From an uncultured Eubacterium sp. (GTDB taxonomy: Bacteria > Bacillota > Clostridia > Lachnospirales > Lachnospiraceae): 22,150 nucleotides of DNA. Of the stretch, positions 14,819 to 22,150 are shown in pieces. The stretch spans positions 1 through 22,150 of the forward strand of contig URGC01000034.1 of NCBI GenBank assembly GCA_900547255.1. The letters run 5' to 3'. The position numbers and the translations under genes are program-made. The notes beneath the pieces were generated by a model. It was not told the DNA's origin. It did no database searches and saw nothing but the letters and a program-made list of their open reading frames with translations. Each line of letters starts with the position of its first letter. Position 1 is the first letter of the stretch.

Positions 14819-14847
14819 ATTATATACCCTTTTTTGGAAGAAAACAA
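14819..14847 (-). promoter_or_regulatory. Predicted promoter of pta-ackA
   Basis: On the minus strand, TTGTTT (14842-14847) and TATAAT (14819-14824) are separated by 17 bases. The leader to the pta ATG would be about 50 bases. It diverges from the tmcAL promoter about 30 bases away, so one regulator could affect both. Confidence 0.65.
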
Positions 14848-14876
14848 GTTAGCTATTGTTTAAAATAAAAAGCATG

Positions 14877-14904
14877 TTGTTAAATTTGGGCTAAAATGTA
14901 TAAT
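14877..14904 (+). promoter_or_regulatory. Predicted promoter of tmcAL
   Basis: TTGTTA (14877-14882) and TATAAT (14899-14904) are separated by 16 bases on the plus strand, about 28 bases before the GTG start codon. It gives a short leader carrying the GGAGG ribosome binding site. Confidence 0.6.
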
Positions 14905-14932
14905 AATTATAGATAATTGTTTGGAGGTCAAT

Positions 14933-16159
14933 GTGAAAGCTGTTGGAATTATTACGGAATACAATCCTTTGCATGAAGGACATATAATACACATCAATGC
15001 AAGCAGGCGAATGTCAGATGCGGATATTGTCATATGTGTCATGAGCAGCGATTATGTCCAGAGAGGTGAGCCAGCCATAATTGACAAATATTCGCGCGCA
15101 CAGATGGCTGTACTTAACGGAGTTGACCTTGTGGTAGAGCTTCCAGTCCAGGCGAGCCTTTCAAGCGCAGAGACATTCGCAGAGCAGTCAGTGCAGATAC
15201 TGCATTTACTGGGAGCAGATTCTATATGTTTTGGCTGTGAGGATTCTGATATTAAGGATTTAGATATGATTGCCTCACTGCTTATAGATGAACCAGAACA
15301 TTTCAGGCAGTGCCTTACCAAATTGTTAAGCAGCGGCGAATCATACGCCAGTGCACGTCAGAAGGCTGTAGAATTATGTGTGGGACGTGATAAGGCAGCT
15401 ATCCTTGAAAAACCTAATAACACACTGGGAATTGAATATATAAAGGCAGTTAAGAAATATGGTTATGATATGAATACCCTGTGCATTAAAAGAGATGGAG
15501 CTGGCTATAATGATGCTTCATATAACAAGGATATTGTTCCAAGTGCTACTGCTGTGCGTAATGCAATATTAGACGGCAGGCTTGATGACATAGCTCTTCC
15601 ACTGCCTACACGAAAAGTCTTAGATGACAGCAATGTATATCCGGTTGTTTTTAATGATTTCACCAGCATGTTTTATTACAGGCTTGAGATGCTTCTTGCA
15701 GAATGTGGTTATAACAAAGAAGCATTTATTGATGAATTAATTAATATACGTGATGTGTCAAAGGAAACTGCAGCGAGAATCTATAATGTATATAACAGGA
15801 TGACTGCATCTGATACATTTTATATGCTGGATGATTTTGCTTTGGAGATAAAGACAAAGCAATATGCCCTGTCAAGAATCAAAAGAATTATCATGAAGAT
15901 TATACTTGATATCAGCAAGAAAGATATAACAGACCAATGCAGTTATATAAGAATTTTAGGTTTTAACCAGAATGGAAGGAAATACTTATCTTTAATAAAA
16001 GATATAGTTGATATACCACTTATCAATAAAGTTGCGGACTATAAAGACATATATTACAAGCAGATACAGGCGCATAATATATACAGACAGATATGTGAAT
16101 GTAAGTTTAATGCCGCCCCTGTAAGTGATTACAGATACAGGCCATTTATGGCAGATTAA
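14933..16159 (+). CDS. tmcAL: tRNA(Met) cytidine acetate ligase
   Basis: The family (formerly YlbM) activates acetate with ATP to acetyl-AMP and transfers the acetyl group to the wobble cytidine 34 of elongator tRNA-Met, forming ac4C. The product (408 residues from GTG) begins MKAVGIITEYNPLHEGH with the nucleotidyltransferase HxGH motif at 14-17. SDYVQRGEPAI, the FGCEDSD block and a middle segment with NNTLGIEYIKA follow, as in the family. The length is close to the roughly 415 residues of the B. subtilis protein. The start codon is GTG at 14933 with GGAGG five bases before it; an in-frame TTG at 14921 lies on the RBS itself and cannot use it. It is divergent from pta-ackA, whose product acetate is its substrate, and ends at a hairpin shared with the convergent gene. 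Confidence 0.93.
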   Translation: MKAVGIITEYNPLHEGHIIHINASRRMSDADIVICVMSSDYVQRGEPAIIDKYSRAQMAVLNGVDLVVELPVQASLSSAETFAEQSVQILHLLGADSICFGCEDSDIKDLDMIASLLIDEPEHFRQCLTKLLSSGESYASARQKAVELCVGRDKAAILEKPNNTLGIEYIKAVKKYGYDMNTLCIKRDGAGYNDASYNKDIVPSATAVRNAILDGRLDDIALPLPTRKVLDDSNVYPVVFNDFTSMFYYRLEMLLAECGYNKEAFIDELINIRDVSKETAARIYNVYNRMTASDTFYMLDDFALEIKTKQYALSRIKRIIMKIILDISKKDITDQCSYIRILGFNQNGRKYLSLIKDIVDIPLINKVADYKDIYYKQIQAHNIYRQICECKFNAAPVSDYRYRPFMAD

Positions 16160-16173
16160 TCTATGGACAATCA

Positions 16174-16236
16174 AAAACGCCATCTTTACAAAATACATTG
16201 AGTTAAGAGCTCAAGGTTTTGTAAGGATGGTGTTTT
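16174..16236. terminator. Bidirectional terminator between tmcAL and the UPF0210 gene
   Basis: A 20-bp stem (16174-16193 with 16217-16236), two of whose pairs are G-U on the plus-strand RNA, is topped by a second 5-bp stem (16198-16202 with 16210-16214). Both outer flanks are A/T runs, so each strand has a T tract after the hairpin. It lies 15 bases after the tmcAL stop codon and 22 bases after the convergent UPF0210 gene. Confidence 0.88.
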
Positions 16237-16257
16237 ATATATCTTTATGAATTATTA

Positions 16258-17622
16258 TTAGTTCTTAAAGCTGTGGATTGGAGCTGGAATTCTTCCAGTT
16301 CTGTTAACAAATGCTGAACAGTCAAACTGGTTAACAGGCATGATTGGAGCATATCCTAAAAGTCCTCCAAACTCAACTGTCTCGCCAACGCCCTTTCCAA
16401 CAACAGGGATTACTCTTACCGCAGTTGTCTTCTGGTTAACCATTCCGATTGCAGACTCATCAGCAATAATACCTGATATTGTTGTTGACTTAGTATCGCC
16501 AGGTATGGCAATCATATCAAGTCCTACAGAGCATACACAAGTCATAGCCTCTAACTTCTCAATTGTAAGTGAACCATCTAATACGGCGTTAATCATTCCC
16601 TGATCTTCGCTGACTGGTATGAATGCACCGCTTAATCCGCCGACATAAGATGATGCCATAACGCCGCCCTTCTTTACCTGATCATTAAGAAGAGCTAATG
16701 CTGCTGTTGTTCCCGGAGCACCGGCTCTCTGAAGACCAATCTCCTCTAATATATCAGCAACTGAATCACCGATAGCTGGTGTAGGAGCAAGCGAAAGGTC
16801 AATAATACCGAATGGTACATTTAATCTCTTAGAAGCTTCCTGTGCAACAAGCTGTCCAACTCTTGTTATCTTGAATGCTGTTTTCTTGATAGTTTCGCAT
16901 AACACTTCAAAACTTGCGCCACGCACACTTTCAAGTGCATACTTTACAACACCAGGACCGCTTACGCCGACATTGATAATTGCATCGCTTTCTGTGACAC
17001 CATGGAATGCACCAGCCATGAATGGGTTATCATCAGGTGCGTTGCATAATACAACAAGCTTTGCACAGCCAAGAGAATCTTTTTCTTTAGTGAGTTCAGC
17101 AGTCTCTTTGATAATCTCACCCATAAGTCTTACGGCATCCATATTGATACCTGTCTTAGTTGAACCAACATTGACAGAACTGCATATTAACTCTGTTGAT
17201 GCTAAAGCTGCAGGAATTGAACGGATAAGCAGCTCATCACTCTTAGTCATTCCTTTTGATACTATTGCAGAATAACCACCTATGAAGTTAACTCCAACTT
17301 CATGAGCAGCTTTATCAAGAGTCTTTGCGATTGTCACATAATCTTCTGGAGTTTTACAGGCAGAACCTCCGATAAGAGCAATTGGTGTAACAGAAATTCT
17401 CTTATTAACGATAGGAATACCTATTTCTTTAGATATATCCTCACCTGTTGACACAAGATTTTTAGCAAGTTTTGTGATTTTGTTATAGATGTTATTATTT
17501 AAAACCTCTAAGTTATCGCTTATACAGTCAAGTAAGCTGATACCCATAGTAATTGTTCGTACATCAAGGTTTTCCTTTTCGACCATCTTATTGGTCTCTG
17601 TTACTTCATATATATTAATCAA
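16258..17622 (-). CDS. UPF0210 (DUF711) family protein with pyruvate-formate-lyase-like fold
   Basis: A conserved protein of unknown function. The family is annotated as PFL-like from its fold, but no glycyl-radical motif is apparent and I would not call it a pyruvate formate-lyase. The 454 residues match the family length, with conserved segments RTITMGISLLDC (about 22-33), a Gly-rich middle (VGVSGPGVVKYALESV) and AGAPGTTAALALLND. The start is TTG at 17620-17622: it lies 7 bases after AAGGAG and gives the family N-terminus MINIYEV; the first in-frame ATG (codon 13) would remove it. It is paired with the ACT-domain gene 42 bases upstream, a widely conserved neighbourhood that suggests the ACT protein senses a ligand for it. 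Confidence 0.92.
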   Translation of the reverse strand: MINIYEVTETNKMVEKENLDVRTITMGISLLDCISDNLEVLNNNIYNKITKLAKNLVSTGEDISKEIGIPIVNKRISVTPIALIGGSACKTPEDYVTIAKTLDKAAHEVGVNFIGGYSAIVSKGMTKSDELLIRSIPAALASTELICSSVNVGSTKTGINMDAVRLMGEIIKETAELTKEKDSLGCAKLVVLCNAPDDNPFMAGAFHGVTESDAIINVGVSGPGVVKYALESVRGASFEVLCETIKKTAFKITRVGQLVAQEASKRLNVPFGIIDLSLAPTPAIGDSVADILEEIGLQRAGAPGTTAALALLNDQVKKGGVMASSYVGGLSGAFIPVSEDQGMINAVLDGSLTIEKLEAMTCVCSVGLDMIAIPGDTKSTTISGIIADESAIGMVNQKTTAVRVIPVVGKGVGETVEFGGLLGYAPIMPVNQFDCSAFVNRTGRIPAPIHSFKN

Positions 17623-17664
17623 AACAATTCTCCTTATCTGTCATCAAAATAAGTGTAAACAACA

Positions 17665-17937
17665 TTAAATTCTATGCATCATGTCAAAAATTTCTTCTCT
17701 CTGGCACTTAATAGATACCCCAATCTCTTCCCCTAAATTATCAAGATCAGATACTACATCATTATATGACTTAGTTGATGCCGCTACATCTACAATCATC
17801 ATCATATTAAAGTAACCAGATACAATTGTCTGTGAAATATCAAGAATATTAATCTTGGTATCAGCAAGATAAGTACATACTCTGGCGATAATTCCAACAG
17901 TATCCTTTCCAACAACTGTAATAACACATTTTTTCAT
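17665..17937 (-). CDS. ACT domain protein (UPF0237 family)
   Basis: A 90-residue protein consisting of one ACT domain (about 3-75) with the N-terminus CVITVVGKDTVGIIARVC and the turn INILDISQTIVSG, typical of the GcvR-like UPF0237 group. ACT domains bind amino acids or similar small ligands and usually work as dimers. No other domain is present, so it is a stand-alone sensor or subunit; its ligand is unknown. It is the first gene of the pair with the UPF0210 protein and has its own promoter (18020-18048). The leader, about 75 bases, contains a small hairpin (17981-17999, 6-bp stem). The RBS is weak (AGAGAGA). Confidence 0.92.
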   Translation of the reverse strand: MKKCVITVVGKDTVGIIARVCTYLADTKINILDISQTIVSGYFNMMMIVDVAASTKSYNDVVSDLDNLGEEIGVSIKCQREEIFDMMHRI

Positions 17938-18019
17938 AATCCAATCTCTCTTTCTCTTTTATTAATTTTAATATATACATCCTGATGTATTAAATCAGGT
18001 CATATAAATTCATAGATTT

Positions 18020-18048
18020 AATATGAAACTATTATCATAAAATGTCAA
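18020..18048 (-). promoter_or_regulatory. Predicted promoter of the ACT/UPF0210 pair
   Basis: On the minus strand, a perfect TTGACA (18043-18048) and CATATT (18020-18025, 4 of 6 matches) are separated by 17 bases. It starts 8 bases after the WalJ-like stop codon, and no terminator is seen between the two genes, so read-through from upstream is also possible. Confidence 0.6.
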
Positions 18049-18055
18049 TAAAATT

Positions 18056-18853
18056 TTAAACAGTGATAATCTGTGATGGTTCATCTCTTCTGGCAACAGA
18101 TATATTGAAATCCTTTGCCTTAAATTCGCTGTCGCTCATATCAATCTCACATTTTACAGTTTCATATGCAAGTTTGTCATAGTTATTTTCCTTGCTTAGA
18201 TGTCCAAGAAATATATTAGAACACTTATCATGTAAAAGATGGTCAATAAGTTTTCCAGACGATTCGTTAGATAAATGTCCCTGCTTGCCAAGTATTCTCT
18301 GTTTAAGATAATAAGGGTAACTGCCGACCTGTAACAGATTGACATCATGGTTAGCTTCAATAACCATTGAATTACAGCCTTTGAGATTATCAATTATGTA
18401 ATCATCATAAAATCCAAGGTCAGTTGCAACTGCCATGCTTTTATCTTCACATTCTATACGGTAAGCCACTGGCTCATTGGCATCATGCGATACCCTGAAC
18501 GGATTGATGACAAGATCATTAAGCACAAAGCTCTCATCTGGCTTGATACAATTAAAAAGCTCAGAATCTATCTCACCTAATCCGGATGAAGTCTGGATTC
18601 CTTCCCATGTTCCCTTAGTTGTATATATTGGGATATTATCTTTTCTTGATATAACACCAAGACCTTTAATATGGTCGGAGTGTTCATGTGTTACAAGAAC
18701 TGCTGTTATATCTGACATATCAAGTTCAGCCTTTTTTAAACCCTCGGATATCTTCTTACGGCTTATTCCGGTATCAATCAGAATATGTGTTTTATCAGAG
18801 CCAATATATATACAGTTGCCACTACTTCCACTGGCTATAGTCATCATTCTCAT
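18056..18853 (-). CDS. MBL-fold metallohydrolase of the YycJ/WalJ type
   Basis: A 265-residue metallo-beta-lactamase-fold protein. The N-terminus (IASGSSGNCIYIG) and the metal-binding motif THEHSDH (His56, His58, Asp60, His61) match YycJ/WalJ, which in Bacilli lies in the walRK cluster, is thought to act on DNA as an exonuclease and has been linked to co-ordination of replication and cell wall growth. Further His/Asp metal ligands are plausible at FRVSHDANE, ATDLGFYDD, IEANHD and GHLS. No walRK genes are nearby; it follows the FtsA-like gene by 3 bases and so belongs to the polA-coaE-FtsA-like group. A DNA-related role would suit polA as neighbour. Confidence 0.88.
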   Translation of the reverse strand: MRMMTIASGSSGNCIYIGSDKTHILIDTGISRKKISEGLKKAELDMSDITAVLVTHEHSDHIKGLGVISRKDNIPIYTTKGTWEGIQTSSGLGEIDSELFNCIKPDESFVLNDLVINPFRVSHDANEPVAYRIECEDKSMAVATDLGFYDDYIIDNLKGCNSMVIEANHDVNLLQVGSYPYYLKQRILGKQGHLSNESSGKLIDHLLHDKCSNIFLGHLSKENNYDKLAYETVKCEIDMSDSEFKAKDFNISVARRDEPSQIITV

Positions 18854-18856
18854 TAT

Positions 18857-20917
18857 TTATTTCTCCCAATATAAATCAATGACATCTCCATCTTTTAAAG
18901 GAGCTGTATACTCGCCTGTCTGTCCATTTAATTTAAGTACGACATTGCCCTGTGGGTTAGAAAGGTCAAACTCATAATACTGGAACAAATCTACAAGTAT
19001 ATAATCACGTTTTCCTTTAAGTGTTACAGGAGTTCCATTAATCAGGACTGTAATCTCTGTGATGGCTGAAGTGCCTTCTGAATCAGCATTGTCAGACGCT
19101 ATATTTTCATCTGTCATATCAGCCTCATCTGTGTCATCTGTATCAGAACTTTCATCATCATTAATTGGCGAAAGCTTTATATTAAAGTTTTCGTATACAT
19201 ATGTATCATTGTCAGCCAGCTCATTGTTAACGTATACATCATACTGAGATATATCATAATCAAGGAATGTAAATAACTGCTCAACTGTATAATAATTCTC
19301 CATCTGGATAGAATCGTTATTCTGAATATCATAAAACTCAGACTTGAGCTCGCCATTCACATACGCAAATCTAGGACAGAGAATCTTCTTGTCATCTACA
19401 ATAAATGTAAGAGTAGAATTGTATTCTTCAAGCTGACCTATTGTCATATGTGCAGCATCACCTGCTGTTGATTCAGTAACCTCAATGACATCATTTTGTT
19501 CAATCCTTGAATTAAGATTAGCATGTCTGCCATTAAGTAAAACCTCAGCTCCTTCACCCGGAGTACCACGCACAAGTCTTGTCTTTCCATTGATTGTAAA
19601 TGAAAGCTCAGGACCTCTTCTTGGAAACAGCTTTTCGTTAGGAAAACCAATCTGCATAACAGCGTCAACTACAGTAAGGTGATTGTTATCATACATCTTG
19701 ATTCGCTCATTGTTGACATTGACGAATACAAAGCTGTTCTTCTGTGAATAGTAGTTCGTACAGATTCCGATAGGTGTTACATACAGTGAATCTTTTTTGA
19801 AGCCTGTACTGCCAAAATCAACAGTGGTAAGAACTTCTTCGCCTCTGACAGCAACTCTTTCTTTAACAATTCCAAGAGCCTTGGCAACTCTGTCTGTGTA
19901 CCCCATCATTTTACCGCCGCCACCGACTACGAATACAGCATTGACAGGTTTACCACCGTTAAGTTCTTTGATTTTTTCGGCACTCTCTTCTGCCATCTTT
20001 TCTATTACAGGTGCTGTTACTTTTCGAATCTCAGAAGCCTGCACTTTCTGAGTAAGCCCCATAATATCCTTAAAGCTCACAAGACCTTTTACCTTCTTGC
20101 TGGCTGCAAGTTTAATCTTCTCGGCAGTATTGAAATCAACAAGATAATTCTTGGCAATGACTTCTGTAAGTTCATCACCTGCAAGAGGAATCATTCCATA
20201 TGCGATTACACTGCCATCTTTAGTTATACATATATCGGAAGTTCCTGCTCCGACATCTATAAGACCAATATTAAGAAGTCTGTACTGCTCAGGAATTGCG
20301 ATATTCATGGCTGCTATAGGCTCCAGAGTAAGACTTGCAACATGAAGTCCTGCATACTCGATTGCCTCGTACAATCCATCAACTACTTCCTCTGGTAAAA
20401 ATGTAGCTATAAGTGTAACACCGATTTTGTTGGCTTTATGGCCTTCAAGACTGTTAATTTCAAATGAATTGAGCCTGTATATGATAGGTGTATTGCCAAC
20501 GCAGTAAAATTTGACATCCTCAGAATTGTCATTGATTATGGTGTGGGCTTTCTCTACAGCTAACAGATTAAGAGAGTATATATGCTCAGCAGTAACTCTT
20601 GTTTCATCTTCGAATTCATATTCAGCAGAAGAATTAATAGTTCTAAGTACACGGCCGGCAGCCGCTATACATACATCTGTAAGTGCAAAACCAAGCTGTC
20701 TCTCCAAATCATTCTTAACTCTTCTTATGGTATCTCCAACCTTATATATATCATGAATCTGTCCATCGAGCATCGCACGCGTATCATGCTTAGCCTCTGA
20801 CATAGCAGTTATATGAAATATACTGTGCTCGAGGTATCCTACAACCCCGACGATACTACGTGTTCCAATATCCAGACCAAATACATAGTCATTATTTACA
20901 GGTGTTACATCTGCCAT
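18857..20917 (-). CDS. FtsA-like actin-fold protein with beta-grasp-like C-terminal extension
   Basis: The 686-residue product has an actin/HSP70-type ATPase part at about 12-385: phosphate loop 1 in FGLDIGTRSIVGVVG (13-27), phosphate loop 2 in LIDVGAGTSD (219-228) and the adenosine motif VVGGGGKM (330-337). This resembles FtsA, the protein that ties FtsZ to the membrane, but it is not canonical FtsA (about 420 residues); no C-terminal amphipathic membrane helix is evident. The rest contains modules resembling beta-grasp folds: about 398-480, possibly 500-583, and 620-686 (VLINGTPVTL to PLKDGDVIDLYW), the last behind an Asp-rich linker (587-612). Annotators usually call it a 'cell division FtsA domain-containing protein'. 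It may be a cytoskeletal ATPase of envelope growth or division, but this is inference. RBS GGAGG. It lies 49 bases after coaE. Confidence 0.82.
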   Translation of the reverse strand: MADVTPVNNDYVFGLDIGTRSIVGVVGYLEHSIFHITAMSEAKHDTRAMLDGQIHDIYKVGDTIRRVKNDLERQLGFALTDVCIAAAGRVLRTINSSAEYEFEDETRVTAEHIYSLNLLAVEKAHTIINDNSEDVKFYCVGNTPIIYRLNSFEINSLEGHKANKIGVTLIATFLPEEVVDGLYEAIEYAGLHVASLTLEPIAAMNIAIPEQYRLLNIGLIDVGAGTSDICITKDGSVIAYGMIPLAGDELTEVIAKNYLVDFNTAEKIKLAASKKVKGLVSFKDIMGLTQKVQASEIRKVTAPVIEKMAEESAEKIKELNGGKPVNAVFVVGGGGKMMGYTDRVAKALGIVKERVAVRGEEVLTTVDFGSTGFKKDSLYVTPIGICTNYYSQKNSFVFVNVNNERIKMYDNNHLTVVDAVMQIGFPNEKLFPRRGPELSFTINGKTRLVRGTPGEGAEVLLNGRHANLNSRIEQNDVIEVTESTAGDAAHMTIGQLEEYNSTLTFIVDDKKILCPRFAYVNGELKSEFYDIQNNDSIQMENYYTVEQLFTFLDYDISQYDVYVNNELADNDTYVYENFNIKLSPINDDESSDTDDTDEADMTDENIASDNADSEGTSAITEITVLINGTPVTLKGKRDYILVDLFQYYEFDLSNPQGNVVLKLNGQTGEYTAPLKDGDVIDLYWEK

Positions 20918-20966
20918 GATTAATCCTCCGACAATTTACAACAAAACTAAAGAAAATATATCATAA

Positions 20967-21551
20967 TTACAGCATTTTAACAAGACAGCTTTCAGTGTCC
21001 TCCAAACTGCCGCTGTTATCAATAACTTTATCACATCTTTTTATAAATTCATTCTCCGATAACTGTGCTTTAAGCATATTATCAATCTTTTCATCACTGT
21101 ATCCCCTGTCAGCTTTAAGCCTTTTTCTTCTGACAGAAGTATCAGATGTCACATACCACACCTCATCACAGAATTTATCATAATTTTCTTCAAAGAATAA
21201 AGCTGCCTCAACTAATATTAAATCATACTTGTTAAGCGGTTTAAGCTCATCAATAGTCTCAAGAATTATTCTTTTGACCTCTGGATGAACCATTGCATTA
21301 AGTTTCTTTCTTTTATTCTCATCTGAAAATATAATATCAGCAAGAACTGGTTTGTTAACAGAGCCATCACTGTTAACACATACATTCCCGAATTCTTCTG
21401 CTATATCATGCACAAGCGGGCTTCCTGCTGTATACAAGCTTTTTGCCACGTCATCAGCCATTATGATATAGGCATTGGCATGTTTTTGTATTAAATGTAA
21501 GATGGTGCTTTTGCCACAGCCAACACCGCCTGTAATTCCTATTATTTTCAT
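20967..21551 (-). CDS. coaE: Dephospho-CoA kinase
   Basis: Phosphorylates the ribose 3'-hydroxyl of dephospho-CoA, the last step of coenzyme A synthesis. The 194 residues are the normal length. The P-loop GGVGCGKST (8-16) follows the start directly, MADDVAKSLY provides the conserved substrate Asp region, and HPEVKR and a long stretch around LVEAALFFEE match the family. The ATG lies 2 bases after the polA stop codon, the common polA-coaE order, so translation is coupled. Confidence 0.96.
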   Translation of the reverse strand: MKIIGITGGVGCGKSTILHLIQKHANAYIIMADDVAKSLYTAGSPLVHDIAEEFGNVCVNSDGSVNKPVLADIIFSDENKRKKLNAMVHPEVKRIILETIDELKPLNKYDLILVEAALFFEENYDKFCDEVWYVTSDTSVRRKRLKADRGYSDEKIDNMLKAQLSENEFIKRCDKVIDNSGSLEDTESCLVKML

Positions 21552-21553
21552 AA

Positions 21554-22150
21554 TTAATGTGCCTCGAACCAGTTATTTCCCTGCTGTAAATCTATCTCAA
21601 GTGGAACACGCAGTTTAGCTGCATTTTTCATTCCGTCTGAGATGATTTTTTTAACATTATCAATCTCATCTTTGTATGTCTCTACAAGAAGCTCATCATG
21701 AACCTGCAGAATAAGCTTTGACTTATATCCACCGTTTTTCAATGCATTGTATACATTAATCATGGCAAGCTTAATGATATCTGCGGCAGTTCCCTGAATT
21801 GGTGCATTCATTGCAACACGTTCACCAAATGAACGCTGCATGAAATTACTTGAAGATAATTCAGGTATAGGTCTTCTTCTGTTATACATAGTTATTGAAT
21901 AACCTTTTTCTTTTGCAGAAGCGACAAGTCCGTCTATATATGCTTTAATTGATGGATAAGTTTCAAAATACTGCTTAATATAATTGTCAGCCTCTTTCTT
22001 TGATATACTTAAATCCTGACTTAATCCAAATGAACTTATTCCATAGATTATTCCAAAGTTAACAGCTTTTGCATTGCGTCGCTGCTGGTCTGTAACCTCA
22101 TCAAGCGGTACTCCGAATACCTGCGATGCAGTTATTCTATGAATATCCTC
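21554..22150 (-). CDS. polA: DNA polymerase I, C-terminal fragment (gene continues beyond the window)
   Basis: The reading frame is open from the right edge to the stop codon at 21554, giving the last 198 residues of a protein of about 880-900; the internal ATG at 21889 is not a start. The fragment contains polymerase motif B on the O helix (RRNAKAVNFGIIYG) and motif C with the catalytic acid in QVHDELLVE. It therefore holds most of the fingers and the end of the palm of the family A polymerase used for Okazaki fragment processing and repair. Whether a proofreading 3'-5' exonuclease domain is active cannot be told from this part. coaE follows after 2 bases. Confidence 0.97.
   Translation of the reverse strand, partial: EDIHRITASQVFGVPLDEVTDQQRRNAKAVNFGIIYGISSFGLSQDLSISKKEADNYIKQYFETYPSIKAYIDGLVASAKEKGYSITMYNRRRPIPELSSSNFMQRSFGERVAMNAPIQGTAADIIKLAMINVYNALKNGGYKSKLILQVHDELLVETYKDEIDNVKKIISDGMKNAAKLRVPLEIDLQQGNNWFEAH

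Noticed and set aside
14921..14932. TTG start for tmcAL at 14921
   Set aside because: The codon lies directly on the GGAGG ribosome binding site that serves the GTG at 14933, and the family starts with MKAVGI.
17981..17999. Hairpin in the leader of the ACT gene as a riboswitch
   Set aside because: It has a 6-bp stem only, with no further conserved structure or terminator; recorded as part of the leader and no more.

Overview
This is an AT-rich stretch of a low-GC Gram-positive chromosome, most likely a Clostridia member of the family Lachnospiraceae. The reasons are the gene order pta-ackA-yceD-rpmF-...-plsX-acpP-rnc-smc-ftsY with tmcAL divergent from pta, strong AAGGAGG-type ribosome binding sites, sigma-A-like promoters, an FtsY without the long acidic domain, and an FtsA-like protein of the Clostridia type beside coaE and polA. 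A Lachnospira (Eubacterium) eligens-like organism would fit, but that is an impression and not a search result.

Layout. (1) Positions 1-2280 are an accessory-looking segment: one large beta-helix lipoprotein gene (minus strand) enclosed by two inverted, related copies of a GGTCAAAA-rich repeat, with several hairpins. (2) Positions 2288-10082 (minus strand) hold plsX-acpP-rnc-smc-ftsY-ilvA, a housekeeping cluster for fatty acid/phospholipid synthesis, RNA processing, chromosome condensation and membrane protein targeting, with threonine deaminase at its end. (3) Positions 10155-11519 hold a cell-surface transglutaminase-like protein inserted between rpmF and plsX, which are often neighbours. 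(4) Positions 11563-14847 hold rpmF and yceD behind a perfect-consensus promoter, and pta-ackA (acetate production) behind its own promoter. (5) tmcAL, at 14933-16159, is the only plus-strand gene. It is transcribed divergently from pta and ends at a hairpin shared with the convergent UPF0210 gene. (6) Positions 16258-17937 hold the conserved ACT/UPF0210 pair behind its own promoter. (7) Positions 18056-22150 hold polA (partial)-coaE-FtsA-like-WalJ-like, closely spaced on the minus strand and running off the right edge.

The window is almost entirely conserved core genome, and I see no clear previously undescribed system. The least explained parts are the inverted repeat pair around the lipoprotein gene, whose inner edges both look like promoters pointing inward, the surface transglutaminase-like gene inside the lipid/ribosome cluster, and the FtsA-like protein with a beta-grasp-like C-terminal half. 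No intergenic gap exceeds 300 bases; the largest (2030-2287) is described in full below. No rRNA, tRNA, CRISPR array, transposase or recognisable riboswitch was seen.
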